Positions 40,454 to 49,900 of a stretch of 64,000 nucleotides of DNA are shown here, one piece after another. Source of the DNA: CAVUXJ01 sp963814975 (GTDB lineage: Bacteria > Acidobacteriota > Vicinamibacteria > Vicinamibacterales > CAVVIG01); assembly GCA_963814975.1 (NCBI GenBank), contig CAWFFB010000009.1:1-64000 (forward strand), given 5' to 3'. How positions within the stretch are numbered: the stretch's first letter is position 1; each line of letters starts with the position of its first letter. The position numbers and the translations under genes are program-made. The notes beneath the pieces were generated by a model. It made no database searches and had not been told where the DNA came from. It saw only the letters and a program-made list of their open reading frames with translations.

Positions 40454-40979
40454 AGCCGTCGCGATCGACTTTCGAAGAGGCTGTTGGCTGTCAGCTCCTC
40501 TCGGCTGGCAAACAGCTGATAGTGATAGCTGCAAGCTGTCGAAAGCTGAAGCCGAAGACTACCAGCGAAGGCCCCCCGCTGACTGGACTGCCCGTGCCGG
40601 GGCCGGCACGAATTTGCGCATCTCTCCGCTTGATCGGGCTGGCCCAGACTTGAAGGAGCCACCCCCCTTTCGTAACCAGTATCATCGGCATGTGACCTTC
40701 CGTTGCCGATCTCGTGGCTCCCATTCCGTAGGTTCTGGCAGTTCCAAGGACGATTAAGCGGCACGACCCGGAGCTGTCACAAGCCCCCCGGTGCGCCATA
40801 TATTGGAAGTGGAAAGGAGCGGTATATCCGGCCGCCACACGATCCCGGCTTGCCGGTCAACTCCTTCAGAAGGGCCGCCCCGAGTGAAGGGCGGTTCGCG
40901 CTGTTCGCGCTTGACAACCGCTCGGCCGCAGCGACAATGGCTGTCATCGACGGATGGGCTCCAGAAGGAAGGTGACGAC
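40454..40979. other. Non-coding stretch (about 525 bp)
   Basis: No coding frame is supported. Around 40577-40620 it is GC-rich with short inverted repeats (GCCGGGGCCGGC), which may form a weak hairpin downstream of the haem/propeller gene. The last 100 bases should contain the promoter of the DUF1080 gene. Confidence 0.4.
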
Positions 40980-41573
40980 ATGCGACGAACAGCGATTCTC
41001 ACTCTAGGCCTGCTTCTCACCGGGTTTGCGGGCGTCCAGCCGTTGCACACGGCAACCGCCCAGGGCGCCGGCGCGTGGACGTCGATTTTTGACGGAAAGA
41101 GTTTAAAGGGATGGGACGTCGTCGGCGACGCCAACTGGTCGGTGTCGAACGGTGAGATTCAGGCAGACAAGGGCTCAGGATTCCTGGTCACCCCCACCCC
41201 CTATCCGGACTTTCAGATCACACTGGATTTCTGGGTCACCGATGACGCGAATAGCGGCGTCTTCATCCGGTGTTCCGATCCGAAGAAGATTACGGCGACC
41301 AACGCATACGAGATCAACATCTTCGATAAGCGGCCCGATCAGAGCTACCGGACCGGCGGCATCGTCGATGTGGCGAAGCCCTCGAGCGTCATCAACACCG
41401 GCGGCAAATGGAATAGCTACGACATCACCGCAAAGGGGCCGAAGATGACCATCATTCTGAACGGGGTGAAGGTCGTGGACGTGGAGGATACGAAGCACGC
41501 CGGCGGGCCGATCGCTCTCCAGTACGGAGGCGGTACCGTGAAGTTCCGGAACGTGCGCATCAGAAGGCTCTAA
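40980..41573 (+). CDS. Exported DUF1080 (3-keto-disaccharide hydrolase-like) protein
   Basis: An intact protein of 197 residues with a signal peptide (AILTLGLLLTGFAGVQPLHT). It has the DUF1080 concanavalin-like sandwich: WTSIFDGKSLKGWDVVGDANW, TPTPYPDFQITLDFWV, DDANSGVFIRCSD, GKWNSYDITAKGPKMTIILNGVKV and GPIALQYGGGTVKFRNVRIRRL. Members of the family cleave 3-keto-glycosides formed by periplasmic sugar oxidation. That would suit the PQQ sugar dehydrogenase 4 kb upstream, but a direct link is inference. The start is ATG 40980 with AAGGAAGGTG upstream. Confidence 0.85.
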   Translation: MRRTAILTLGLLLTGFAGVQPLHTATAQGAGAWTSIFDGKSLKGWDVVGDANWSVSNGEIQADKGSGFLVTPTPYPDFQITLDFWVTDDANSGVFIRCSDPKKITATNAYEINIFDKRPDQSYRTGGIVDVAKPSSVINTGGKWNSYDITAKGPKMTIILNGVKVVDVEDTKHAGGPIALQYGGGTVKFRNVRIRRL

Positions 41574-42020
41574 CTAGAGGCGAACAATCGTCACGCCGGG
41601 GTTGCGCGGATCCAGTCCGAAGGCGCGGATGGAGGACATCCGCCTCAGTTGCGCGTGCACCGCAGCCTTGATTCTGCCGCCGCTGCGGCCATGAATGATC
41701 CGCGCCTCTGCGTGCCCCGCGAGAAGCGCGTCGTTCAGGAACGTATTGAGCGCCTCGAGTCCTTCCGGCACCGTCCTTTCGTGAAGGTCGAGCGAAGGCG
41801 AGGGTCCGTCGGCTCGAGCGGCAGAGTCCTCGGTTCCGGCCGCTGCGCCCTTGGTACGCCGCGGCAGTCGTCTGGAAATTGAGAGTGCGAGCTGGCTGCC
41901 GGCGACGACCATCGAACGTCCCTTGATCTCGACCAGATAGCGGCCTCCGTTCCGTACGTCGCGGACGATTCCTTGGCCGAGCGACGCAACGTGGACCGCG
42001 TCGCCGGGGTTGAATGTCAT
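41574..42020 (-). CDS. Smr-domain protein (MutS2 C-terminal-like)
   Basis: An intact protein of 148 residues. The N-terminal 50 residues resemble the small beta domain found before Smr in MutS2 (FNPGDAVHVASLGQGIVRDV). The Smr domain follows with LDLHERTVPEGLEALNTFLN (LDLHG variant, with E for G) and IIHGRSGGRIKAAVHAQLRR (HGRG-like, S for G). Smr domains nick or bind nucleic acids. MutS2 proper carries the ATPase as well; here only the C-terminal part exists as a stand-alone protein. The start is ATG 42020. It is convergent with the DUF1080 gene, stop codons nearly adjacent. Confidence 0.8.
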   Translation of the reverse strand: MTFNPGDAVHVASLGQGIVRDVRNGGRYLVEIKGRSMVVAGSQLALSISRRLPRRTKGAAAGTEDSAARADGPSPSLDLHERTVPEGLEALNTFLNDALLAGHAEARIIHGRSGGRIKAAVHAQLRRMSSIRAFGLDPRNPGVTIVRL

Positions 42021-42100
42021 CGCTCTATTGTGGGCCCATCCCTGACAGCCCAACGGGCGTATTTCGTCCATCTGTGACACTGCGGCGGATCACATGGCCT

Positions 42101-42653
42101 ATGCCGATCCAACCCGAGAACGAGAATGACCGAGCCTCCCAACCTGAAGTGTGGCTGCGCGGTCCCCTACCCGACTTTCTGGACGAGCTCCAGCCGGTGG
42201 CCCATTCGCTGCTGCAGGTGCGTGAGGAGATTGCGAACGTGGCGACACTGTCGCCCGAAGATCTGTGGGCGCGGCCTGGCGGCGCCGCGTCGATCGGATT
42301 CCATCTCCGGCACCTGGCCGGGAGTCTCGAATCGACTGCTGACCTACGCGCGCGGCGATAGCTTGAACGCCGTCCAGCGGGCAGTGCTCTCGGAAGAAGG
42401 CCGCGACGGGAGGCCGGGGGAGCGCGCCCACACCCTCGTGCAGGCCGCTCACGGCGCCATCGATCTCGCGCTCGCATACATCCGCACGACGCCGCTCTGC
42501 ACGCTGGACGAGACGCGCCGCGTCGGTCACGCGGGGCTGCCATCAACCGTGCTCGGATTGCTCTTTCATGCCGCCGAGCACGCGCAGCGTCACTCGGCGC
42601 AAATCATCACGACAGCAAAGATTCTCAAGGGAAGCACGCAGATGCGGGGGTGA
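42101..42653 (+). CDS. DinB-family putative metal-dependent protein, one frame break
   Basis: A protein of about 184 residues with the four-helix DinB/YfiT architecture: a first helix with LPDFLDELQPVAHSLLQ, metal-ligand helix IGFHLRHLAGSLEST and a late helix LLFHAAEHAQRHSAQI with the second and third His. The frame breaks near 42340. DinB proteins bind a divalent metal; most are of unknown substrate, and some are thiol-S-transferases. The start is ATG 42101. It overlaps nothing and is followed 100 bp later by the large propeller gene. Confidence 0.75.
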
Positions 42654-42752
42654 TGCGGTGAGACCCGCCCACCGACTTCGACCGCGCCGGAGTGTTTCGG
42701 CGTATAACAGTGTCCCGGGCGGCCATTGCTGATTTCGACGAGGAGGGTTGGC

Positions 42753-44975
42753 ATGAGTGCGACACGAACCTCGTACGCGAGCGCGGCAGCAATCATCGTC
42801 ACCGCGTGCCTGGCGGCTCGGCCCAGCCAGGTTGGCGCCCAGCCGATCCGGATTGGGCCGGCCGATATCGGAGGGGTGGTGACCGGGGGCAAGGGACCGG
42901 AAGCCGGCGTGTGGGTCATCGCGGAAACGACCGGCCTGGGTACCCCGCGTTATGCCAAGATCGTGGTCACCGACGACCAGGGTCGCTATCTGCTGCCTGC
43001 CCTTCCGACGGGTGCCCAATACAACGTGTGGGTCCGCGGCTTCGGGCTCATCGATTCGCCGCGCGTCCATGCGAACCCCGGCTCGACGCTCAACCTCACA
43101 GCCGTGCCAGCACCCACAGCGCGTGCAGCGGCCCAGTACCTATTCCGGGCTCCTACTGGTGGTCGATGCTCACCATTCCGGACAAAGGCATGTTCCCCGG
43201 CACGGGTCCCAAGGGCAACGGCATCCCGACGACCCTGGAGAGTCAGGCGGACTGGATGGATGGCGTCAAGCAGAACGGTTGCGGCAACTGTCACCAGGCC
43301 GGGGGCCCCACGATGCGCTCGCTTGATCATGCGGCCCTTGGCGTCGGAGAGAAGGACACCAAAGCGGCGTGGGCCGCGCGCCTGCGGCAGGGACAGGCCG
43401 GCGCGAATCGATGATCGGTGGCGTCGCAAACCTGATGACGAACGACGGTGGACTCCTCGCCAGGCTGGCCGATTGGACCGACCGGATTGCGGCGGGCGAA
43501 CTGCCCAGGCAGAAGCCGGAGCGGCCACAGGGCATCGAACGCAACATGGTGGTCACGCTTTGGGACTGGTCCCGCCCCACTGCTTATCTCCACGACTCTG
43601 ATCGGCACCGACAGAAGGAAGCCGACCGTCAATGGCTGGGGTGCGCTCTACGGCTCAATGGAGCTGAGCACGGATTGGGTTCCGATTCTGGATCCGGTGC
43701 ATCAACACCGCGTCCGAGACAAAGATGCCGGTGAAGGTTGCGAGCACGCCGCGATCGTCGACCGTCAACGTCGCTCCGGCGCCGTGGCGCTACTGGGGAG
43801 ACCGGGCAATCTGGGACACGCAGGTCAACGCCCATACCAACATGATGGACGGAGACGGTCGCGTATGGTGGACGGCCACCCACCGGCCCCAGTGGGAGCA
43901 GCCGGCCTTTTGTCGACAGGGGTCCGATCATCCGTCGGCGAAGGCCTTCCCGCTCGAGCGGGCGTCCGGCCCGGCGACCAATAAGACCGCTTTCGTACAG
44001 AACGCGCGTGGCGTGACGATGCTCGATCCGAAGACGAAGAAGTGGGCGTTTGTCGACACCTGCTTCGGCACGCATCATTTGAACTTCGGGTATGACGCCG
44101 ACAACACTCTGTATCTCGCGAACAACGGCGGCCCCGAGCTGGGCTGGGTCAACACCCGGGTGTTCCTCGAGACCGGCGACTCGGCCAAGTCGCAGGGGTG
44201 GACCGCGTTCGTCGTCGACACCAACGGCAACGGCAAACGCGACGCGTACGTCGAGCCGGGCGCCGCAATCGATCCCGCCAGGGACAAGCGTTTCAACCTC
44301 GGTTTCTACGGTATCGCCGTCAACCCGAACGACGGAACCGTCTGGGGCTCGAGTACGGCCGGCAGGGGTTGGATCGTGCGAGTGGAACTGGGTCCCAATC
44401 CCCCGGTCACGGCTTTGACCGAGGCCTACCAGATTCCCGTAGGAGAACTCGGCATTCGCGGCATGGATCTCGACAGCAAAGGCGTCGCCTGGGCGGCGGG
44501 AGCGGGCGGGAACCTGATCAGCTTCGACCGCTCCAAGTGCCGGGTCCGCAACGGGCCCACCGCGACAGGGGATCACTGTCCAGAAGGCTTCACGCTGCGG
44601 CCGTTACCCGGCCCCAAGTTCGCCGGCGTGGAAGGCCCGCTCGGGACAGTCGCCAGCCCATATTACGTGTGGGTCGACATCCACGACATCTTCGGCCTTG
44701 GCAAAGACACGGTGATCGTCCTCGAGAACCAGTCCGACGGAATGCAGGCCTTCGCGAACGGTAAATGGGTCCATATCGCCGTCCCGTATCCCATGGGCTT
44801 CTTCACCAAGGGACTGGAGGGGCGCATCGATGATCCCAAGGGAGGGTGGAATGCGAGGGGTCTCTGGGCGACATGGGGCGGCCGCGCCCCATGGCACAGC
44901 GAAGGCGGCAAGGGGACGTTACCGTACGCCGTCCAGTTCCAGCTTCGTCCACACCCGCTCGCAGCCGCCAACTGA
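42753..44975 (+). CDS. Exported carboxypeptidase-regulatory-like/haem c/beta-propeller protein, frame-broken
   Basis: A protein of about 740 residues after bridging frame breaks near 43135, 43410, 43600 and 43720. The signal peptide (SYASAAAIIVTACLAARPSQ) is followed by a carboxypeptidase-regulatory-like beta-sandwich (GGVVTGGKGPEAGVWVIA), then a single haem motif CGNCH, then a propeller with DGRVWWTATHRPQWE, LYLANNGGPELGWVN and GIRGMDLDSKGVAWAAGAG, ending in a WATWGGRAPWHSEGGKG block. It resembles the protein at 38.4 kb in organisation and is likely a periplasmic redox or sensing protein. The start is ATG 42753 with GAGGAGGG upstream. Confidence 0.75.
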
Positions 44976-45105
44976 ACGGCCGCGGGACAGACATGCGCTT
45001 CTCAACCGACGTCAGCGAACAGCTATTCGTGTCCGTCGAACCTGCACTGCCAGCCGCGGCATGAAATGGGAAGAGCGATGCGAGCTTCGATGGAGCGAGT
45101 CGCCC

Positions 45106-45467
45106 CTAGTCATCGTATTGGTCCTGATTCTGAAGATTTTCGAGGGCCTCCTCGAGCACACTCGCCGTCTCCTCACTCATATCAACAAAGCGTACGGCGA
45201 ACCCGAATCCGCTTCTCCGATGGAGTGTTTCCGCTTTCAGCCTGAGCTGGCCGACGTAAGGCAGGTCGATCTTCATCACGAACCTGATGCCCATGCCTGA
45301 TCATGCATCGCGTTTACGAAGCAGCCGCCTCGGCTCAAGTCAAAAATACTCAAGGGTGTGTCGAGCGCGCCGACCCGACAACCGTCAAAAGGACCAGCAA
45401 TACGGACGTGCCGCCGGCGATTGATGTTCGCCGCGGCGAGGGTCTGCGTGGAGACGTTCTCGATCAT
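45106..45467 (-). CDS. PilZ-domain c-di-GMP receptor, one frame break
   Basis: A protein of about 120 residues starting MIENVSTQTLAAANINRRRHVR. The c-di-GMP-binding RxxxR-type motif is RRRHVR and the second motif is DLSRGG (D/NxSxxG). The strand pattern after it fits a six-strand barrel (YVGQLRLKAETLHRRSGFGFAVRFV). A frame break near 45290 separates the two halves. PilZ proteins bind c-di-GMP and act on cellulose or alginate synthesis, motility or other outputs. Here it is near a GGDEF-EAL enzyme and, further away, an exopolysaccharide locus. Confidence 0.8.
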
Positions 45468-45835
45468 GTTCCGATCCTCTGAGCGCGTGGGCCTGGGGTG
45501 GAGGCGAACCGCCTGGTGTCGGCGAGTAGCGCCATGATGTCCTATATAGTCACTCTATATGACCTTGTTAGCGCAAGTCGACGTCCCAGCCGGTAAACCC
45601 CCGTCGAATCGGCTCACTCGGGACCGGTCGCGCTGGGACTGGGCCTGACGGGGCCGTCAGGCGTCGGTCCGTCGACCGCCGGCCAAGGCGGCGCGGCTCC
45701 GGGCGAAGGCAAGCGAGGTTGGACTTGATTCGAATTGAAATGTAGATCTCCCGGCCAGATCGAGGTTGCGAGAGCCCCGCCGCTGCGTGGCTCAAGGACG
45801 CGATTGCGCCATTCACGCTCTCAAGGGGTCAGTCG
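45468..45835. other. Non-coding stretch (about 370 bp)
   Basis: No gene is supported. An AT-rich segment (TATATAGTCACTCTATATGA, 45543-45562) is unusual for this GC-rich region and is partly palindromic. It may be the divergent promoter or operator region for the PilZ and phosphoesterase genes, but I cannot place -35/-10 boxes with confidence. Confidence 0.4.
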
Positions 45836-47262
45836 ATGCCTGGGACCTTTCTAACCAGCATTCGGCACATCGTCGTGCTGATGTTCGAGAATCGTTCCTT
45901 CGATCACATGTGCGGGTGGTTTGGTCGCGGAGACGGCCTGGGGGCCGGCACGTTCAACCTCGAGGATCCTTTTTACTCCGGGCTCCCCTGCCGTACCTGC
46001 GACCCGGGATGCCGCGTATGTGGGAGACCTGACGATCGATCCCGGCCACGCACTCCTCGACGTCAACGAACAGCTCTTTACCAGTGTCGTGGAGCCAGAA
46101 CCGCCCACCGCGACCAACGGTGGGTTCGTGTGGAACTATGCCCGGCGGCCAGGCAACACACCCGCCAGGGCGCACCGCGTGATGTACGCCTTCGACCCGG
46201 TCAAACTGCCGGTCCTCTCGACGCTGGCCCGCGAGTTCGTTCTCTGCGACCGGTGGTTTGCGTCCGTGCCGGCAGCCACGTGGCCGAACCGCTTCTTCAC
46301 CCACGCCGCGACGTCGGGCGGCTTCGCCGATAACCAGTTTCGTGACTATCAGTTCCAGACGATCTTCCATCACCTCGATCGCGAACGCCATGACTGGGCG
46401 ATCTACTTCCACGACTTTCCGCACGCCTACACACTGGCGTCGCTGCGCACCCCGAAGTTCGCACCCCGCTTCCGGTTCGCGACGCAGTTCTTCCTCGACC
46501 TGAAACACGGCCGGCTGCCGGCCTACTCGTTCATCGAGCCACGCTACTTCGATTTTCTGCGATGGAAGGCGAACGATCTGCATCCTCCACACGACGTGCG
46601 TCTCGGCGAGCACCTCGTCGCTGACATTTACGAGGCGCTGCGCAAATCGTCCGCATGGGATTCGTCGCTGTTCATCGTCTTGTTCGACGAACACGGAGGA
46701 CTCTACGACCATGTGCCGCCCCCGGCCGCGATCAATCCTGACGGCAGGCACTCGATCAATCCGCCATTTCGCTTCGACCGCCTCGGGCCGCGCGTGCCTG
46801 CGGTGATAATTTCTCCCTGGGTGCAGCAAGGGTTTGTCGACTCCACCGTCTTCGACCACACCTCCGTGATCGCAAGCGTGCGAGAGCTTTTCAAGCTTGG
46901 CGGCCCGCTGACCGAGCGGGACGGCGCGGCTGCCACGATTACGCACCTGCTGCAGGGTGCGGCGCGGTCAGGAACTCCCGTCGCGCTGGAGCGGCCGCCG
47001 GAGCCAACGGCCGACGCCTTCCACGCCGACGGCGCGAAGGCGGCGATGACCGCCGAGCACGTGGCTGCGGACCTGGCCACCGGTTCGGCGTCCTCGGCGC
47101 CGCTGACGGACGTTTCAGCGCAGCCTGGTCGAGACGGCCCATTCGCTTCAGGCGTCGCAACCGCGGCGGGCTGGCATCGTCAGCCGTGCGCGGCTCGTCG
47201 ACAACGAGCATGAAGGCGCGGTCTACGTCCGTGAACTGGCCGCAAGGTTGTTCGAGCGCTGA
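45836..47262 (+). CDS. Phosphoesterase family (phospholipase C/acid phosphatase-like), frame-broken
   Basis: A protein of about 475 residues in the PF04185-type phosphoesterase family. The N-terminal motif is HIVVLMFENRSFDHMCGWF (metal/nucleophile region ENRSFDH). Other family blocks are FVLCDRWFASVPAATWPNRF, YFDFLRWKANDLHPPHDV, LFIVLFDEHGGLYDHVPPP and GPRVPAVIISPWVQQGFV. Frame breaks lie near 45995 and near 47110; after the second the chain ends VRELAARLFER at 47262. There is no clear signal peptide at the annotated start. Substrates range from phosphatidylcholine to phosphate monoesters. Confidence 0.85.
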
Positions 47263-47527
47263 CCCAGCGTCCCCGTTTGCTTCTTGCAAGGTTCGCGATC
47301 GCCCGCAGCAAGCCACGACAGATTGCCGGCTTCGCGTTGTCCTTCGACGAGCCGTCTTCGACCCGCGACAAGTATGTGAATCCAAACCGGTCCGACAGGG
47401 CCCATGGCAACTGGGATCGTCATCGACAACCCGTCGATTCGCGATGCCCCTTGCCGCCGTCGGCGAATGCAGTTCGCGCTGCATTCACCTCTCGCAGCAC
47501 AGCTGTTCAATCTGAGCTATTGGTGTC

Positions 47528-48454
47528 TCAACGCTCACCCAACGTTATGGTAATGACCTTCCGATACTTTACGGGGCGCCCGTCCTTGGTTGCGGGTGCG
47601 TACTTCCACCGCTGCGCGGCGTTCAGTAACTCCCGATCGTAAGAGGGAAAGGCGGGCGCCGACATGGTTCGGGACTCGACAGCGCCGTGTTCGTCGACGA
47701 TCACTTCGAGGGTGCCGTGAAACATCGAGTACGCGAAGACCGGGTTGGGCGGAATCCATGCCGGCATCCGCTGATCGATGATCACAGGCGGGATCACGTC
47801 GAGATCCTCCGAGTCGTATACGGCCCTTGAGCCCATCGGGGTCACGTTTGAGCTGTTCGGCGCCAGGTACAGCGCCGCGAGAGTGTTTCCGGCAAGGGGA
47901 GCCTGAGGCGCTGGTGCGCTCATCTCGGCCAGGCGCTGCTCGCTCAGCCTCGAGAAGCCGTTGGCCAGCACTTTCAGGTCGCCCAATTTCCCGGCCGCCT
48001 CGGGATCCGACAGCATGCCGAGAAGGTCTTTGAACTGTGCAGACGCCCTGACAAACTGCCCCTCATCGAAGCTGGTCTGGGCCGCGCCATAGAGCGCAAT
48101 CGCGGCGTCCGGCAACGTGCGCCTCTTCACGGCGAGATACAGGGACACGAATTTCGGTGGATGGCTGGCGATGTCGTACGTCGAAGACCGGCGCCGCAAC
48201 ACCAGACGCTCGATCGCCCGCTCAGCATCGCGCGTCCGGTTCAACCCCAGAAAGCAGAGGGCTCGGTACTCGTCGACCCGATCCGCATCGACCGGGCCGC
48301 TGATCCCGCCAAGGGCGGCGAGTGCATCCTCGAACGCGGCCGATGCGTACAGCCGTTCGACATCGGCAAGCGGATCGTCGGCGCCCTGAGCCGCTGCCAC
48401 CGCCACCATCAACAGGTATCCGGTCGTCACAGCGACGAATCTTCGCTTGTTCAT
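47528..48454 (-). CDS. Periplasmic TonB C-terminal domain protein with N-terminal helical repeats
   Basis: An intact protein of 308 residues. A signal peptide (TTGYLLMVAVAAAQGAD) is followed by about 140 residues of TPR-like helices (ADVERLYASAAFEDALAALGG, FDEGQFVRASAQFKDLLGM). The C-terminus is a TonB/energy-transducer fold: FHGTLEVIVDEHGAVESRTM and LLNAAQRWKYAPATKDGRPV. Proteins with this domain but without a proline-rich spacer are common in Acidobacteriota and may not energise receptors. There is no ExbB/ExbD pair nearby. It is convergent with the phosphoesterase gene; the 265 bp between them hold no gene. Confidence 0.8.
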   Translation of the reverse strand: MNKRRFVAVTTGYLLMVAVAAAQGADDPLADVERLYASAAFEDALAALGGISGPVDADRVDEYRALCFLGLNRTRDAERAIERLVLRRRSSTYDIASHPPKFVSLYLAVKRRTLPDAAIALYGAAQTSFDEGQFVRASAQFKDLLGMLSDPEAAGKLGDLKVLANGFSRLSEQRLAEMSAPAPQAPLAGNTLAALYLAPNSSNVTPMGSRAVYDSEDLDVIPPVIIDQRMPAWIPPNPVFAYSMFHGTLEVIVDEHGAVESRTMSAPAFPSYDRELLNAAQRWKYAPATKDGRPVKYRKVITITLGER

Positions 48455-48629
48455 TGGCCTCGCGCCTCATGCAGTGGTTGCCGACTGATCCCCGCAAGAC
48501 CTCGCCAACGCAACGTTCGGGCGCCAGGCGAATCGACAGCCATCAAGGCCCCAAAACATCACACGCCCGCTGGAGACCTCGCCCGGGCCGGTTCTGCACA
48601 GATAGTGCGATCAGGGCGGGCAACGTTTC

Positions 48630-48992
48630 ATGGCGACCGAGTGCCAGGAAACTCGCCTCGAAGACCAGCGTTTCTGCCGGCAGTCAGCGAAGAGTCCGGC
48701 GGAAGCACCAGGGAGATCATCCTCATCTGTCACGCTTCGGTCTCACGGACGCGGGATCGGCGGTTTCCTGAAGAAGGCGAAGTCCCTCGTGCGGCGACCG
48801 AAAAAGGTGAAGAGGCGCACCCGGCGAAAAAGCACGGAGGTCGTGGGGCGCGTGACGCGTTCGGCGCGGAAGGTGATGAAGCGCGCGAGAAGAGCCGCGA
48901 CACCAGGTCGGAAAGGTGTGGGACGCGTGCAGCGCGCCGGAAGCGGTAGTTCTCTTGTTGAGGGCGGTGTTCGTGGTCGGGGTTTGCGCTGA
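48630..48992 (+). CDS. Possible small Lys/Arg-rich basic protein
   Basis: A 120-residue frame whose C-terminal two thirds are strongly basic: FLKKAKSLVRRPKKVKRRTR, VTRSARKVMKRARRAATPGR. The first 45 residues are Ser/Gly-rich with no signal. The pattern recalls histone-like or ribosomal-associated tails, but the region is short, overlaps no known gene and has no clear ribosome-binding site. It may be an artefact of GC-rich non-coding sequence. I list it because no better gene occupies this stretch. Confidence 0.3.
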   Translation: MATECQETRLEDQRFCRQSAKSPAEAPGRSSSSVTLRSHGRGIGGFLKKAKSLVRRPKKVKRRTRRKSTEVVGRVTRSARKVMKRARRAATPGRKGVGRVQRAGSGSSLVEGGVRGRGLR

Positions 48993-49033
48993 AAGTTCTC
49001 CTGAACCGGCCACGAGACTCCGCGTCGCGTTGT

Positions 49034-49900
49034 CTATTTGGCGGTGGTGTCGGTCTTCAGCAGCCACCTGTCCGGAGGCACGTTCCCCTCGTGGCACGCC
49101 GTCTCCCACACTTCGTCGTTCGGCCTGCGCTTCGAGACGACCCGCATCGTCCATGGCCGCGTGAACACGGTCGGGTCGTCGACCGTCGCCTCGTAGTTCA
49201 GGGTGTCGGCGTCGACGAACGTGATTCGCTCGACGATGTGCGCGTTCTCGCTGTGAAAATCCCCGATGTAGGTGAGTCGGGCTCCCCTGACATTGGTCGT
49301 GTCGATGACCAATGTATTGCCGTCCCAGCGGCCGCGCGCATCGCCCATCCAGAGCTTCACGTTCGAAGCGACATGCGGCCGGCCGTCGAGCGGGATGACC
49401 CGGTACGCGTGATAGGCATCCCAGATGAACACGACAGATCCAGGAGGCTGAATAATCTTGAACGCCGGAACGATCGTGTACAGGCGGGGCACGCCGGAGA
49501 TCATGCAGCGGTGCTGCGGGTCGATGTGCTCCGGTTTCGTCGGGCGATCGTAAGCCGCTTCCTGCTCCTTCATTTTCGCGGCCGCCCACGGTTGATACGG
49601 AAGCAGGCCATCGGGAGGATCGATAATCCGGCTGGGGACGCGCGCCGTCGAGCCGGTCACGGCTCGCTCGAAATCGGCTTCACCGCTGATCGGATTGGTC
49701 AGCGACGTGGATCCGGCTCTGGTGGCAGCCCAGATGCCTTGCACGTCCGGTTGACCATCGGGCAGACGCGCCGGCGCCCATGGCCCTGCTGCCGCAGCCG
49801 GTTTCGCGGCTCCCTCCCGGTCCTGCGCCACGACAGCCGCTGACGCCGACCACAGCACCGCAGCGATTCCGAATGACACGATCAGTCGTTCGGTTCTCAT
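49034..49900 (-). CDS. Exported protein of an Acidobacteriota-type paralogous family (A)
   Basis: An intact protein of 288 residues with a signal peptide (IVSFGIAAVLWSASAAVVAQ). Recognisable family blocks are PDGQPDVQGIWAA near the N-terminus, LPYQPWAAAKMKE, HRCMISGVPRLY, WMGDARGRWDGNTLVIDTTN, DFHSENAHIVERITFVDAD and TVFTRPWTMRV. I do not recognise an enzymatic motif and no function is known to me. The upstream gene is a diverged paralogue with the same blocks, and their coding regions overlap by ATGA. Such pairs and larger expansions occur in soil Acidobacteriota. Confidence 0.75.
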   Translation of the reverse strand: MRTERLIVSFGIAAVLWSASAAVVAQDREGAAKPAAAAGPWAPARLPDGQPDVQGIWAATRAGSTSLTNPISGEADFERAVTGSTARVPSRIIDPPDGLLPYQPWAAAKMKEQEAAYDRPTKPEHIDPQHRCMISGVPRLYTIVPAFKIIQPPGSVVFIWDAYHAYRVIPLDGRPHVASNVKLWMGDARGRWDGNTLVIDTTNVRGARLTYIGDFHSENAHIVERITFVDADTLNYEATVDDPTVFTRPWTMRVVSKRRPNDEVWETACHEGNVPPDRWLLKTDTTAK

